This document shows, piece after piece, positions 44,145-52,549 of a DNA stretch of 64,000 nucleotides (the first letter of the stretch is position 1; each line of letters begins with the position of its first letter). The notes beneath the pieces are model-generated. The model was not told the origin of the DNA and did not search any database. It worked only from the letters and a program-made list of their open reading frames with translations. This DNA is from G963664115 sp965216035 (GTDB taxonomy: Bacteria > Acidobacteriota > Terriglobia > 20CM-2-55-15). Both the position numbers and the translations under genes were made by a program. The stretch lies in NCBI GenBank assembly GCA_965216035.1, contig CBDCFM010000020.1, positions 186,001 to 250,000 on the forward strand, written 5' to 3'.

Positions 44145-45548
44145 TCAGTTGGGCACTAGAATAGCCTCCCTCTTCGTGTCGTATGCCAGAGCTCCCGGAT
44201 TGCCGATCATCAAGGCCCTTTGTCCCACCGGGGCGCTGCGGATCATCCGAAGGGGGGGAGTGTCTCCTTCGGCCCCCAGCTCGAAAACGGTCAACGCATT
44301 ATTACCGTAGTTGGCCACCCAGAGCTCTTCGTTCTTGATGTCCAGAAACAAGCCGACGGGGCTGTCCAGGTTCGTGTTCGGCCCCTTTAACACTCGAATT
44401 GGCGCCACATCGCCATCCGCGTCGGAGCTGAACACCAGGATTGATTGCCCGGTGTCGTTGGCAACATACAACTCGCCGCGACGCTCATCCACACCAATCC
44501 CGGAGGGCCAGTTCAACTGTGTCTTCGGTCCTACGATGACTCGCAGCGGCGGCGTATCGCCGCTGGCGGAGCGGCTGTGGACTGTGATGGCCGGGGGCAA
44601 AAATCTACCCGACCCGGGCACCGCCATGTTGCGTCCTAACGGTCGATTCGGCTCCAGGTCATTCGCATCGGCTCCTTCAGCCGATCTGCTGGACACGTGC
44701 CCGTGGTTCGTTACATAGATCAGGCTATGCCCTTTGTCGACGGCGATTCCGTGAGGGTTGGCCAGACGGGTTCGGTCACCCTGCAGCAAGCGGATCGGCG
44801 GCTCATCCCCTGACGCCTGCTTGCGGAACACCACGACTGCGCTGTTGTGCTGGCTGGTCAGGAAGAGCTCCTGATTTTCATCATCCACGGCGATTCCACG
44901 CCCTCGGGTCGAATAACCCGTGTTCAGTTGGCGCGCAGGCGGCACATTCCCTTCCTGATCGCGGGAAAAAACCAGCATCTTAGCGGCGGTATCGGCATGG
45001 GTGGCATAAATGTCTCCCGAGAGCGGGTCGACGTACAGACCGCACACGAACTCAATCCCCGTTTGGTCTCCACCCAAGATCCGCTTGGGTTCGGTCATCG
45101 TCGCATTGGGCGGCGTATTCGCCGTTCGGTCGTACACCAGGATCTGGTGTAGGTTTTCGTCGGCCGCCACCACCTCGTTGCGGTCCGCGTCCACGGAGAC
45201 GCCGCTAAAGCTGGGACTCGAATCTCGGATAACCCGTACGGGATCCCTTCTGAGCCGCACCGTCCGAGATGGTTCCTGCAACGGGAACGCTCGGGCGCCC
45301 CCAAATCCCGCCATGAGGAGTCCAGCCTGCTTCTGACCCGCTGCGGCAGTCGAAGCGGCGCTGGCGCTGCCCACCCGCCCTTCCGAAAGCGGCGGGTAGC
45401 CGTTGAGCCGGGCCTCGTTGCCGGGCTGCCCGTTCTCTGGGTCCAACGAGGACGAAAGTAGTACCAGGGACAGGCTGACCATCGTGATACCGAGCACCGT
45501 CCGTATCTTCCATATCGAGGTGCGGTTTGTTTTCGGTGTCTCAAACAT
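44145..45548 (-). CDS. Beta-propeller protein, N-terminal part (secreted)
   Basis: 467 residues from the ATG at 45548 (GGAGA upstream). A hydrophobic segment (LGITMVSLSLVLLSSSL) acts as signal or anchor. Then blades repeat about every 45-60 residues, each with a PPxRxLxG strand turn and an xGIxVD motif: PIRLLQGDRTRLANPHGIAV, then PLRVIVGPKTQLNWPSGIGV and PIRVLKGPNTNLDSPVGLF. The frame ends in TGA at 44147-44145, but the same frame continues another 256 residues, so the original protein was probably about 724 residues. Function unknown; likely periplasmic or outer surface. Confidence 0.72.
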   Translation of the reverse strand: MFETPKTNRTSIWKIRTVLGITMVSLSLVLLSSSLDPENGQPGNEARLNGYPPLSEGRVGSASAASTAAAGQKQAGLLMAGFGGARAFPLQEPSRTVRLRRDPVRVIRDSSPSFSGVSVDADRNEVVAADENLHQILVYDRTANTPPNATMTEPKRILGGDQTGIEFVCGLYVDPLSGDIYATHADTAAKMLVFSRDQEGNVPPARQLNTGYSTRGRGIAVDDENQELFLTSQHNSAVVVFRKQASGDEPPIRLLQGDRTRLANPHGIAVDKGHSLIYVTNHGHVSSRSAEGADANDLEPNRPLGRNMAVPGSGRFLPPAITVHSRSASGDTPPLRVIVGPKTQLNWPSGIGVDERRGELYVANDTGQSILVFSSDADGDVAPIRVLKGPNTNLDSPVGLFLDIKNEELWVANYGNNALTVFELGAEGDTPPLRMIRSAPVGQRALMIGNPGALAYDTKREAILVPN

Positions 45549-45699
45549 GTCTGATTCTCCGTGAGTTCGTATCCGACCAATTCCTACCGGATCATCCTTG
45601 TTGGCGTCGTGTGCCGTAACATGGGCTTCCAGCCTGTGAACTCCAAACTTCGGGACGCAGAGCTCAACGGTATTATACATGGCCAGACCGTTTCCACCC

Positions 45700-46003
45700 C
45701 TAGCAGCCCGTGGCAGAAGTCTTGAGGGCCGCGCGCAGGGGTCTTCGGGTTGCAGGCGCGAAGTGAGGAGCGGAACGATGTCTTCGCATCGTGACCGACG
45801 AGGGACAAAGCCTGTGGGGCGCCTGCGGCCTCCGTTTGATACGTCGGTGGCCCCCCTGCGCCCAAAGGGTTACTGCGAAACGGGGCCGTCTTCGTTGTCG
45901 CCGACTCCTCCCAATGTATGAGCATTGTCGCGTCGTCGTCTCCTAGAATCCGGCCCCGTTTGGCCGTAACGCGGCCCTCAAGACTTCTGCCACGGGCTGC
46001 TAG
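45700..46003. mobile_element. MITE-like inverted-repeat element, copy 2
   Basis: 304 bp with perfect 34-bp terminal inverted repeats: CTAGCAGCCCGTGGCAGAAG starts the left one (45700-45733) and its exact complement occupies 45970-46003. Ends in CTAG on both sides, compatible with a TA target. The interior shares blocks with the other copies, e.g. CAATGTATGAGCATT and AATCCGGCCCCGTTTGGC. On the minus strand it holds a frame with TTKTAPFRSNPLGAGGPPTY that is also open in copy 4. No transposase. Confidence 0.85.
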
Positions 46004-46365
46004 CCCTGCCGAGTCAAAGGATTCTGCTCTCAGCTTGGGTTTGGCGGTAGTCGTGCGGCTTTCCAGACCGCAACTGGAGTTTGGCCTTCTTGTTTGGAAT
46101 CTGCGATGTGTGATGTGGGGTGTCGTCTGACTGAGGCTGTCTGGCCGACAACTACGCCTCAGGTGTTGAAGCGTCAAGCCAAGGGTTGCGACGGCTCTGA
46201 CGAGGTACCCTAGGTATTCGATCAAGAAGCCTTTTACCCTGAAGAGTTTACAGCCATCCAGTCGAGTCGGCGCTGCGAAGGCTTCGGCCAAGAATCCGGC
46301 TGGTGCCGCCAGATTCGGGCACAGCTATAGGCTACCTATATTCTTTTGCCGTTTTTTCCTGCTCC
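46004..46365. other. Intergenic, no gene seen
   Basis: Between the inverted-repeat element and the propeller remnant. No supported gene. Confidence 0.35.
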
Positions 46366-46505
46366 GGGCCACTGAGAGAATAACTCCGGTACGTGATAGC
46401 GCAACACCGCGAACTGCTTCATGTCGGACACCATGACCGTCTGGTTTATCGGATCCAAGGCCATGCCGAAAGGCTTAACGCGTGTCTCGCCGGGTCCAGC
46501 CAGCT
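46366..46505 (-). pseudogene. Remnant of a propeller-protein C-terminus
   Basis: The minus strand reads LAGPGETRVKPFGMALDPIN, then QTVMVSDMKQFAV and YHVPELF, closely matching the end of the 43374-44144 product (AGPGEVLVKPFGMALDPKN). Only this last 45 residues or so is present, with no start. It is a duplicated fragment or the leftover of a second propeller gene, separated from the first by copy 2 of the MITE-like element. Confidence 0.75.
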
Positions 46506-46641
46506 ATAGATGACGGTAAGAGTTCACAACGACAGACTTGACCGCTATACTGCAACTGATCAACGTAACAACTTTTCGTGAATCGCTCTGGTGGCATTCG
46601 CGAGCCCGGGAAGTTCCTGGCGAATAAATTGGAGGTACCGA

Positions 46642-47190
46642 ATGAGACACATCGCACTCGTCATTCTAGGCGTGGTGGCCGTTTCGACCAGCGCGTTCGC
46701 GCAAACGGCAGCGGAAATCGAGAAGGCCCTGCTCCCCGCTCCGCGCCAACTGAGAGAAGAGGCCACGGTAATCAAGTGGAACGCCGACTTCACGTACGAA
46801 ACCCTGAAGAACGGCAGCAACCGGCTGATCTGCTACGACCGATCCGGAATGTATGGGCAGCGGGCTTTTTCGGTGGAGTGCACCAGCATCGCCAACCTGG
46901 ATCGAGTGGCCCAGAACCTGAAGGTCGACTCGGAGAACGCCGACCGAGCAGAACGCCGGGCGGCATACGAAGCTATTGAAAGGGCCGGAAACTGGGCCAT
47001 GCCCGAGTTCGGATCGGTGTTTATCAACATGACTGGCGACGATCAGTCTGTGGCTCGTATCCACACAACGGTCGCCGTGCCGGGCGCTACCGCGCAGTCA
47101 CTCGGCCTCCCCGACAATGGGATGCAAGGTGGCGCTTGGATCATGAATGCGGGCAGCTCGGCGGCCCACATCATGGTGCCCGGCAGCTAG
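46642..47190 (+). CDS. Secreted hypothetical protein
   Basis: A 182-residue protein from the ATG at 46642, which follows GGAGGTACCG. The signal peptide MRHIALVILGVVAVSTSAFA would be cut before QTAAEIEKALLPAP. The mature part has NRLICYDRSG with one Cys and SVECTSIANL with a second, then a hydrophilic central region and FGSVFINMTGDDQ. I do not recognise the family. The stop is followed by a purine-rich gap to the next small secreted protein. Confidence 0.75.
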   Translation: MRHIALVILGVVAVSTSAFAQTAAEIEKALLPAPRQLREEATVIKWNADFTYETLKNGSNRLICYDRSGMYGQRAFSVECTSIANLDRVAQNLKVDSENADRAERRAAYEAIERAGNWAMPEFGSVFINMTGDDQSVARIHTTVAVPGATAQSLGLPDNGMQGGAWIMNAGSSAAHIMVPGS

Positions 47191-47352
47191 CTGCACCCGA
47201 ACGGGAACTCGAATTCGGGAACCAACGAAAACACGCGGAGGGCGGCCACAGAGGCCGCCTCCTCCGAGGCCCATCTCAACTCCGGGCCATACTCACGAGA
47301 GCGATTTCATCGCAACGATGCCCGACCATCGTTGATGAAGGAGCAAACCGCC

Positions 47353-47679
47353 ATGAAGCCTTTGATCTTTGGTCTTCTCGTGATTACAGCACTGTCCGCC
47401 CCACAGGGCAGGCAGACATTCACCGGCACGATTACCGATAGCGAGTGCGCCGAAGCCGATCATTCCCAAATGCGTATGGGATCGACCGACGCCGAGTGCA
47501 CCATTGCCTGCGTTATCGCGCACGGTGCCAAGTATGTTCTGTTTGACGGCACGGAGGCTTTCTCGCTGAGCGACCAGCAGACGCCGGAAAAGTTCGCCGG
47601 AAAGAAGGTAACGGTCACAGGCACGCTGGACGCCGCGACCCGGACCATTCGGATGGACTCGATAGCGGCAGCAGAATAA
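47353..47679 (+). CDS. Small secreted protein, DUF5818-like
   Basis: A 108-residue protein from the ATG at 47353 with AAGGAG nine bases upstream. Signal peptide FGLLVITALSAPQG, then FTGTITDSECAEADHSQMRM, CTIACVIAHGAKYVLFDG and GKKVTVTGTLDAATRTI. The pattern (GxIxDSxC, paired cysteines, then a KVxVxGxLD strand) resembles DUF5818-type small secreted proteins. Function unknown; the cysteines suggest a disulfide-stabilised periplasmic domain. Confidence 0.7.
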   Translation: MKPLIFGLLVITALSAPQGRQTFTGTITDSECAEADHSQMRMGSTDAECTIACVIAHGAKYVLFDGTEAFSLSDQQTPEKFAGKKVTVTGTLDAATRTIRMDSIAAAE

Positions 47680-47730
47680 GCAGCGTCGTTGGCCCCCGGC
47701 ACATGCAACAGGGTCGAGTCGGCCCGGCGA

Positions 47731-48711
47731 TCAATCCGCTTCGAATCGATAGTAGTGCGAAAAGCGCTTCAGTGGCTCGTCCGACAAATCAAAAATCACG
47801 GCATCACTGGCCGCGTTGTGTTCGTACTTATTCCACGCGGGAATGGCAAACGTATCGCCGAACTCCCATTCGACGCGATCGTCACCCACCATTGTTTCGC
47901 CATTCCCTTCGAGAACTACAAATACGTGATCAACCGTAGACCTCTGGCGCCGGGTCCTGGAACCTGATTCGAGCCGCTCGATGTGGACGCCCATCGTCGG
48001 CAGATCGGGAGCTTCAAGCTCAATGCGTGGCCCGTGGAATCCATCGGGATCCGGTTTCGCCTTGTCCAGGCCACTCTTGATAGAATCCCGGGTAAATCGG
48101 AAAGGCGATGTTGTCACAACAGATTCAACCTTCTCAAACCGATCGGGATGATCCTCATAGAACATGGGCTCGAGCAGATGGGTGAGCGGGACGTCCAGGC
48201 CGTCGACCCAGTAGGCGGGGACATCGCCGTTGTGGCCGTGGCCGTGCCAATTCCATCCGGGCGTCAGGACCACGTCGCCCGTTTCCATTGGCGTCTGGAC
48301 ACCATTAACGATTGTGTAAGACTTCGTGGCGTCTAAAATGACTCGAAGCGCGTGCGGCGCATGGCGATGTGACCGTGCCCGCTCGCCCGGAAGGAGCATC
48401 TGATAGGCACAGACCAGTGTATTCGTGGTTGCGAATTCGTTACCTGCAATTGGATTGCGCAAAAGGAGGTTGCGACGCTCGGCAAGCGACACGTCAATCA
48501 AACGACCTGCGGCATCAATTGCGGCCTTCATTTCCGCATACCGCCATTTGGCGGGAACGAACCTCGACCGGGGCTCCTCCCAGAGGATCGGCATTTCACG
48601 ATCCACCCATCCCGGGGTTACGGTGACACGTCGGAGTTCTTCATAGAGAAGCTCAAGGGAAGAAACGTTGCTGACAGTCTTGAGGAACTCGGCCTGGGCA
48701 ATGTCAGTCAT
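47731..48711 (-). CDS. Gentisate 1,2-dioxygenase-like bicupin
   Basis: A 326-residue bicupin from the ATG at 48711 (GGAGAACAACA upstream). The first cupin has GERARSHRHAPHALRVIL with the HxHx(n)R ligands and NWHGHGHNGDVPAYWVDGLD; the second has STVDHVFVVLEGNGETMV and FAIPAWNKYEHNA. Such enzymes use Fe(II) to open the ring of gentisate or related hydroxybenzoates. The neighbouring flavin hydroxylase could supply gentisate or a relative, which supports a ring-cleavage pathway. The exact substrate is unproven. Confidence 0.85.
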   Translation of the reverse strand: MTDIAQAEFLKTVSNVSSLELLYEELRRVTVTPGWVDREMPILWEEPRSRFVPAKWRYAEMKAAIDAAGRLIDVSLAERRNLLLRNPIAGNEFATTNTLVCAYQMLLPGERARSHRHAPHALRVILDATKSYTIVNGVQTPMETGDVVLTPGWNWHGHGHNGDVPAYWVDGLDVPLTHLLEPMFYEDHPDRFEKVESVVTTSPFRFTRDSIKSGLDKAKPDPDGFHGPRIELEAPDLPTMGVHIERLESGSRTRRQRSTVDHVFVVLEGNGETMVGDDRVEWEFGDTFAIPAWNKYEHNAASDAVIFDLSDEPLKRFSHYYRFEAD

Positions 48712-48737
48712 TGTTGTTCTCCTCCTTACGGCCACAG

Positions 48738-49610
48738 TCAAAAACCGTCGGACCGGCGGGGCAGTGCGGGATCAGGACATGGCATCAAAAACTTTCCGAA
48801 CACGTCCATGTGCCAGGAGTCACGCATCGGGACTTCCCACCGCCCAGCAACCAAATCGCCCACTGTCTGAATGACATTGTTGAAGACGACCGTCTCTTCA
48901 TTGACGGCGCCCTGCTTTGCAAGGCTGCGGAAAGTAATCCGGTCGACACACCGGACCGCTCCCGAGTTGTCTCTATAAAACACCTGGTTACCCGAACTCG
49001 CGAATTTCAAGCCCGACGCTCTGTTGAATCCCTCCAACGCATGGAACATGCTGTCGATGGAGCAGCCGGAAAGGTTCATCGCCGTCTCGTCGGCGCTGAT
49101 AATGACAAACTGATCGTGTAGAAGTTGCCAACCCGGCATCACCTTCTGTTGGTGAGATTTCCACTCTGCCAAAAACCGGCCCATGTGTGCTTCGAGAGCC
49201 TGGCATTGCTCCCGGGTCAGAGATTCCTCGGCACCATAAACCCAGACTCGAGCGGTTTCGGGAAGGTCGGAAATCCTCAGCCGAGCAGCGGCGGGCTGGC
49301 CCCTGGACCCACTAGACTGGGATTGCCAGGCTTCATAGCCGCCGTCCAGGCTGTAGGTCTCCTTAAAACCGTTCGTGCTGAGGTACTCGGCCGCCCCCTG
49401 GCTCATATTTCCATGGTAGCAACACACGATGAGAGGACGATCGAGGTCGGCCCCTTCAATGAAGGCCCGAACGTTCGTATCATTGATGCACTCCGCGCCC
49501 GGAATGTGTCCAGCTTTGTAGGAGTCGGGATCTCGAACGTCGGCGACCCGGGCATGGCTGGCTTCTATTAATTCGCGTGCTTCTTCTACGTTGATACGCC
49601 TATAGCTCAT
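48738..49610 (-). CDS. Rhodanese fused to an 'ABC transporter ATPase'-annotated domain
   Basis: About 290 residues; the second ATG (49610) is preferred, since AGGAG lies six bases upstream. Residues 1-100 are a GlpE-type rhodanese with active Cys in VCCYHGNMSQGAAEYL. Residues 110-290 resemble small proteins of Bacteroidota usually annotated as ABC transporter ATPase: ARVWVYGAEESLTREQ, FVIISADETAMNLSGCSID, TVVFNNVIQTVGDL and WEVPMRDSWH. That family has no Walker motifs and no known role. The fusion suggests that the second domain handles sulfur or thiol chemistry. It lies 27 bp upstream of the dioxygenase gene, same strand. Confidence 0.75.
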   Translation of the reverse strand: MSYRRINVEEARELIEASHARVADVRDPDSYKAGHIPGAECINDTNVRAFIEGADLDRPLIVCCYHGNMSQGAAEYLSTNGFKETYSLDGGYEAWQSQSSGSRGQPAAARLRISDLPETARVWVYGAEESLTREQCQALEAHMGRFLAEWKSHQQKVMPGWQLLHDQFVIISADETAMNLSGCSIDSMFHALEGFNRASGLKFASSGNQVFYRDNSGAVRCVDRITFRSLAKQGAVNEETVVFNNVIQTVGDLVAGRWEVPMRDSWHMDVFGKFLMPCPDPALPRRSDGF

Positions 49611-49681
49611 CGACATCTCCTATGGGGTGAGGGTCAGTCCCGACTTCATACATGATACTTCAATGCAACGGTAAAGATCCC

Positions 49682-49832
49682 CTAGCAGCCCGTGGTCAAT
49701 GTCGCCCCAGCGCTGATCTGCTGGGTTTGATCATTTTCTTAAGCTGACGCCTCGGCTACCGTTGTCGACTCCCAGAATCCAATGCCGTTTGGCCCAAACG
49801 CTGCTCCCGATTCGGGGGGTAAAGGCCACTAG
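49682..49832. mobile_element. MITE-like element, short derivative (copy 3)
   Basis: 151 bp bounded by CTAG on both sides. The left end CTAGCAGCCCGTGG matches copies 2 and 4; the right end (complement CTAGTGGCCTTTACCCCC, then GAATCGGGAGCAGCG) matches the copy 1 type. It also keeps CAGAATCCAATGCCGTTTGGC from the shared interior. Most of the middle is deleted. The MATE gene stop codon lies inside its right CTAG. Confidence 0.65.
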
Positions 49833-51154
49833 GCAATGGAGCGGACCAACCTCGGATAATAACAAGACAGAGTGGCAATGCGTGCCAGATAGTGTACGTA
49901 CAACGCCGCCCAAAGCCCATGATTCTGGAACGGTACTAGCATCCACCATGCCAGGAGAAAGACAGCGAGTGAGATCAGCATCGCGTTTCGCATGTCGGCT
50001 GTGCGCGTGGCTCCGATAAAAATGCCGTCCAGCTGAAACGCCCAGACACCCAGCAAAGGTGCGGCCGCAGCCCAGAGTAGATACGTTCGCGCGGTTGTGC
50101 GAGCGGCGGCATCAACCGTCAACACGTCGATGAACTGCGTACCTGCCACAGTCAGCACCAACGAAATCATGACGGCGACACCTCCCGACCAGAGCGTCGT
50201 CATCCGAGCGGCGGCCTGAAGACCGGCCCGGTGGGCCGCGCCCACTGCGCGACCGACCAATACCTCTGCCGCAAACGCCAGGCCATCGAGGAAGAAGGCG
50301 CTCAAGGATATAAAGTGCATCAGGACGGCATTCGCGGCAAGAATCACGTCACCCTGCCGTGCGCCTTGAGCCGTGAACCAGCTGAACGCGAAAACCAGGG
50401 CCACCGACCGGACCATGATGTCGCCGTTAACCACCATCGTCCGCTTGAGCTGCGGGGGCATGAAGACGCGACCCCACTGCAACCGTCCACTGAGATTCCG
50501 CAGATGCCGTGCTGCGACCACCAGACCGAGGGTAGCGGCAATCACTTCGGCCAGGAGAGTCCCCAGTGCCACTCCACTGACGTCCCAACCAAAACCAATG
50601 ACGAACAGAGCATCCAGTGCGATGTTGCTCAGATTCAATACAAGCTGCAGGACTAGACCAATATCTGTGCGGCCCAGCCCGATAAACCACCCCAGCAGCG
50701 CATAGTTTGCCAGCGTCGCAGGAGCTGCCCAGACTCGGATGTTGAAGTATTCACGCGCAAGCCCCTCGACCTGGGCTGAACCCTCCAGCAACGCGAACGC
50801 AACTTGCTCAATGGGCCATTGCAGCAGAATCAATCCGACACCGGCCGAACCCGCGATCATCAAGGCTCGGCCCAGGCCCGCGACCACCTCGTCGTTATCC
50901 CCTGCGCCGGCAGCCTGCGCCGTCAGGCCGGTCGTTCCCATCCGTAAGAAACCGAAGGCCCAGAAAACAAACGTAAAGACTAGTGAGCCGACCGCAACGG
51001 CCCCAATGTAGGCGGGATCTGGAAGCTGACCCACGACGCCGGTATCGACCACACCGATAAGCGGTGTGGATACGTTGGAGATCATTACCGGCAGCGCGAT
51101 CGACAGGACCGTGCGATGCGTCAACCGCACTCCGGTCACATGATTCTGTTCCAT
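49829..51154 (-). CDS. MATE-family efflux transporter, DinF-like
   Basis: A 441-residue membrane protein with about 12 helices. VLSIALPVMISNVSTPLIGV and DTGVVGQLPDPAYIGAVAVG are the MATE opening with the conserved Asp; FGFLRMGTTGLTAQAAGAGD and a second half with FFLDGLAFAAEVLVGRAVGA are DinF-group motifs. It would export toxic or aromatic compounds using a Na+ or H+ gradient. The stop TAG comes from the CTAG of the adjacent inverted-repeat element. Confidence 0.92.
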   Translation of the reverse strand: MEQNHVTGVRLTHRTVLSIALPVMISNVSTPLIGVVDTGVVGQLPDPAYIGAVAVGSLVFTFVFWAFGFLRMGTTGLTAQAAGAGDNDEVVAGLGRALMIAGSAGVGLILLQWPIEQVAFALLEGSAQVEGLAREYFNIRVWAAPATLANYALLGWFIGLGRTDIGLVLQLVLNLSNIALDALFVIGFGWDVSGVALGTLLAEVIAATLGLVVAARHLRNLSGRLQWGRVFMPPQLKRTMVVNGDIMVRSVALVFAFSWFTAQGARQGDVILAANAVLMHFISLSAFFLDGLAFAAEVLVGRAVGAAHRAGLQAAARMTTLWSGGVAVMISLVLTVAGTQFIDVLTVDAAARTTARTYLLWAAAAPLLGVWAFQLDGIFIGATRTADMRNAMLISLAVFLLAWWMLVPFQNHGLWAALYVHYLARIATLSCYYPRLVRSIA

Positions 51155-51258
51155 TTAGAGCCTGTCACCTCCGGAGACGCTGATGTGAGGAGGACAGCCT
51201 TCGAGGTTCTAACGCCCGAGGGCGGGACCGACCGGACATGTTACGACGTTTAGGGAGT

Positions 51259-52182
51259 TTAGGGTCCTTCCATCAGGCGCGTGAGGTTGCCTCCGAGGAT
51301 GGCACGAGCCGCTTCGTCACTGACATCCAGATCTTTGAGCACTTCTGCCTGCGCATCAAAAACGGCCTGGTTCCAACCCCGCGGGAAGAAAGAAGAATCG
51401 GTACCAAACAGGAGCCGCTCTGGCCCGTATATTTCCAGGGCCTTACGGAAAACCTCCTTGAGCGTGATCTCCGGAACCGAGTACTTCATCCAGGAATTGC
51501 TGCTGGAAGTATCTAGATAAACGTTTTCGACCAGGTCACCCAGCATCAGCACTTCCCGAAAAAACCCGGCGCCGAAATGAGGAATAACGAAATTGACCTT
51601 CGCGTGCTCCATAGCCACCCGATGTAAATCGATGGGGTTTGAGAGACTGATATCGAACTTCGAAACCAGCCCGAGTTTCTTTCGCACCCCAACCGTCAGG
51701 ACCCCTGTGTGAACGAAGATCACGACACCAGGCCGTTCGCTGGCCAATTCGTAAAGCGGGTCAAGACGTGCGTCCTGGAGGGGAAAATGGTGCATAGCTG
51801 GAAACAGGCAAAGCCCCTTCAGTCCGAGCTCATCGAAAGCACGGCGAGCCCGCTTCGGCGCATCGGGCACCAGGGGGTTGAACATGAAGAATCCGTAGAA
51901 TCGGTCCGGACGAGCACGCAGGATTTCCCTCGCCGAATTTTCGTCACCTGGAACTGACGACATCATGACGGATCGCCGAACGCCGTGGGCATCCAGTTCC
52001 CTGGCCCAATGTGCGGCCAGTTCAGAGTCGTCCTTCGGCGGTACCTTCCAGCCCAGATCATGGACCAGGTCTTCAATCTTCTGATGCTTTCCTTTCTGTT
52101 GGGCAAGCGTTTCGAAGAAAGCATATGAGAAAAGGTGAGCGTGCGCGTCGGAGACTTCGATCTCTCCCCATTGAGTCAACAT
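51259..52182 (-). CDS. Amidohydrolase-related metal-dependent hydrolase
   Basis: A 307-residue TIM-barrel protein of the ACMSD/amidohydrolase-2 group. SDAHAHLF is the N-terminal HxH; VIPHFGAGFF supplies a later His; LLFGTDSSFFPRGW gives the catalytic Asp. Members act as decarboxylases or hydrolases on ring-derived acids. The start ATG at 52182 is only five bases from the end of a MITE-like element, and I see no ribosome site, so the element may have replaced the original leader. Confidence 0.87.
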   Translation of the reverse strand: MLTQWGEIEVSDAHAHLFSYAFFETLAQQKGKHQKIEDLVHDLGWKVPPKDDSELAAHWARELDAHGVRRSVMMSSVPGDENSAREILRARPDRFYGFFMFNPLVPDAPKRARRAFDELGLKGLCLFPAMHHFPLQDARLDPLYELASERPGVVIFVHTGVLTVGVRKKLGLVSKFDISLSNPIDLHRVAMEHAKVNFVIPHFGAGFFREVLMLGDLVENVYLDTSSSNSWMKYSVPEITLKEVFRKALEIYGPERLLFGTDSSFFPRGWNQAVFDAQAEVLKDLDVSDEAARAILGGNLTRLMEGP

Positions 52183-52186
52183 ACTT

Positions 52187-52549
52187 CTAGCAGTCCGTGG
52201 CGGCAGTCTCGAGGACCGCGCGCAGGGGTCTTCGGGTTGCAGGCGCGAAGTGAGGAGCGGCCACCGAGGTTTGAAACCGAGGCCACAGGCGCCATTTTGC
52301 CATCGTGACCGGCCTTACTAATGCCGGACAAAGCCTGCGGGGCGCCTGCGACCTCCGTTTGATACGTCGGTGGCCCCCCTGCGCCCAAAGGGTTACGGCG
52401 AAACCGGGCCGTCTTCGTTGTCGCCGACTCCTCCCAATAAAAGAGCATTGTTTCGTCGTCGCGACGTTGTGTCGTCACGTTGTGCCTCCTGGAATCCGGC
52501 CCCGTTTGGCCGTAACGCGGCCCTCGAGACTTCCGCCACGGGCTGCTAC
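52187..52549. mobile_element. MITE-like inverted-repeat element, copy 4
   Basis: About 362 bp with 33-34 bp terminal inverted repeats (52187-52220 and 52516-52548, three mismatches). Interior blocks match copy 2, with an insertion of about 57 bp (a multiple of three) that keeps the minus-strand frame TTKTARFRRNPLGAGGPPTY open. It fills the whole gap between the amidohydrolase start and the monooxygenase stop. TA at both ends is compatible with a TA target. Confidence 0.82.

Noticed and set aside
44145..44147. TGA read as tryptophan or selenocysteine
   Set aside because: TGA is the normal stop of several intact genes here, and no SECIS-like hairpin was seen next to the codon; a nonsense mutation or sequence error is simpler.
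45584..46291. Long minus-strand frame through MITE-like copy 2 as a real 235-residue gene
   Set aside because: It runs across both terminal repeats into unrelated flanks and has no ribosome site; treated as element sequence, with the shared inner frame noted as a finding.
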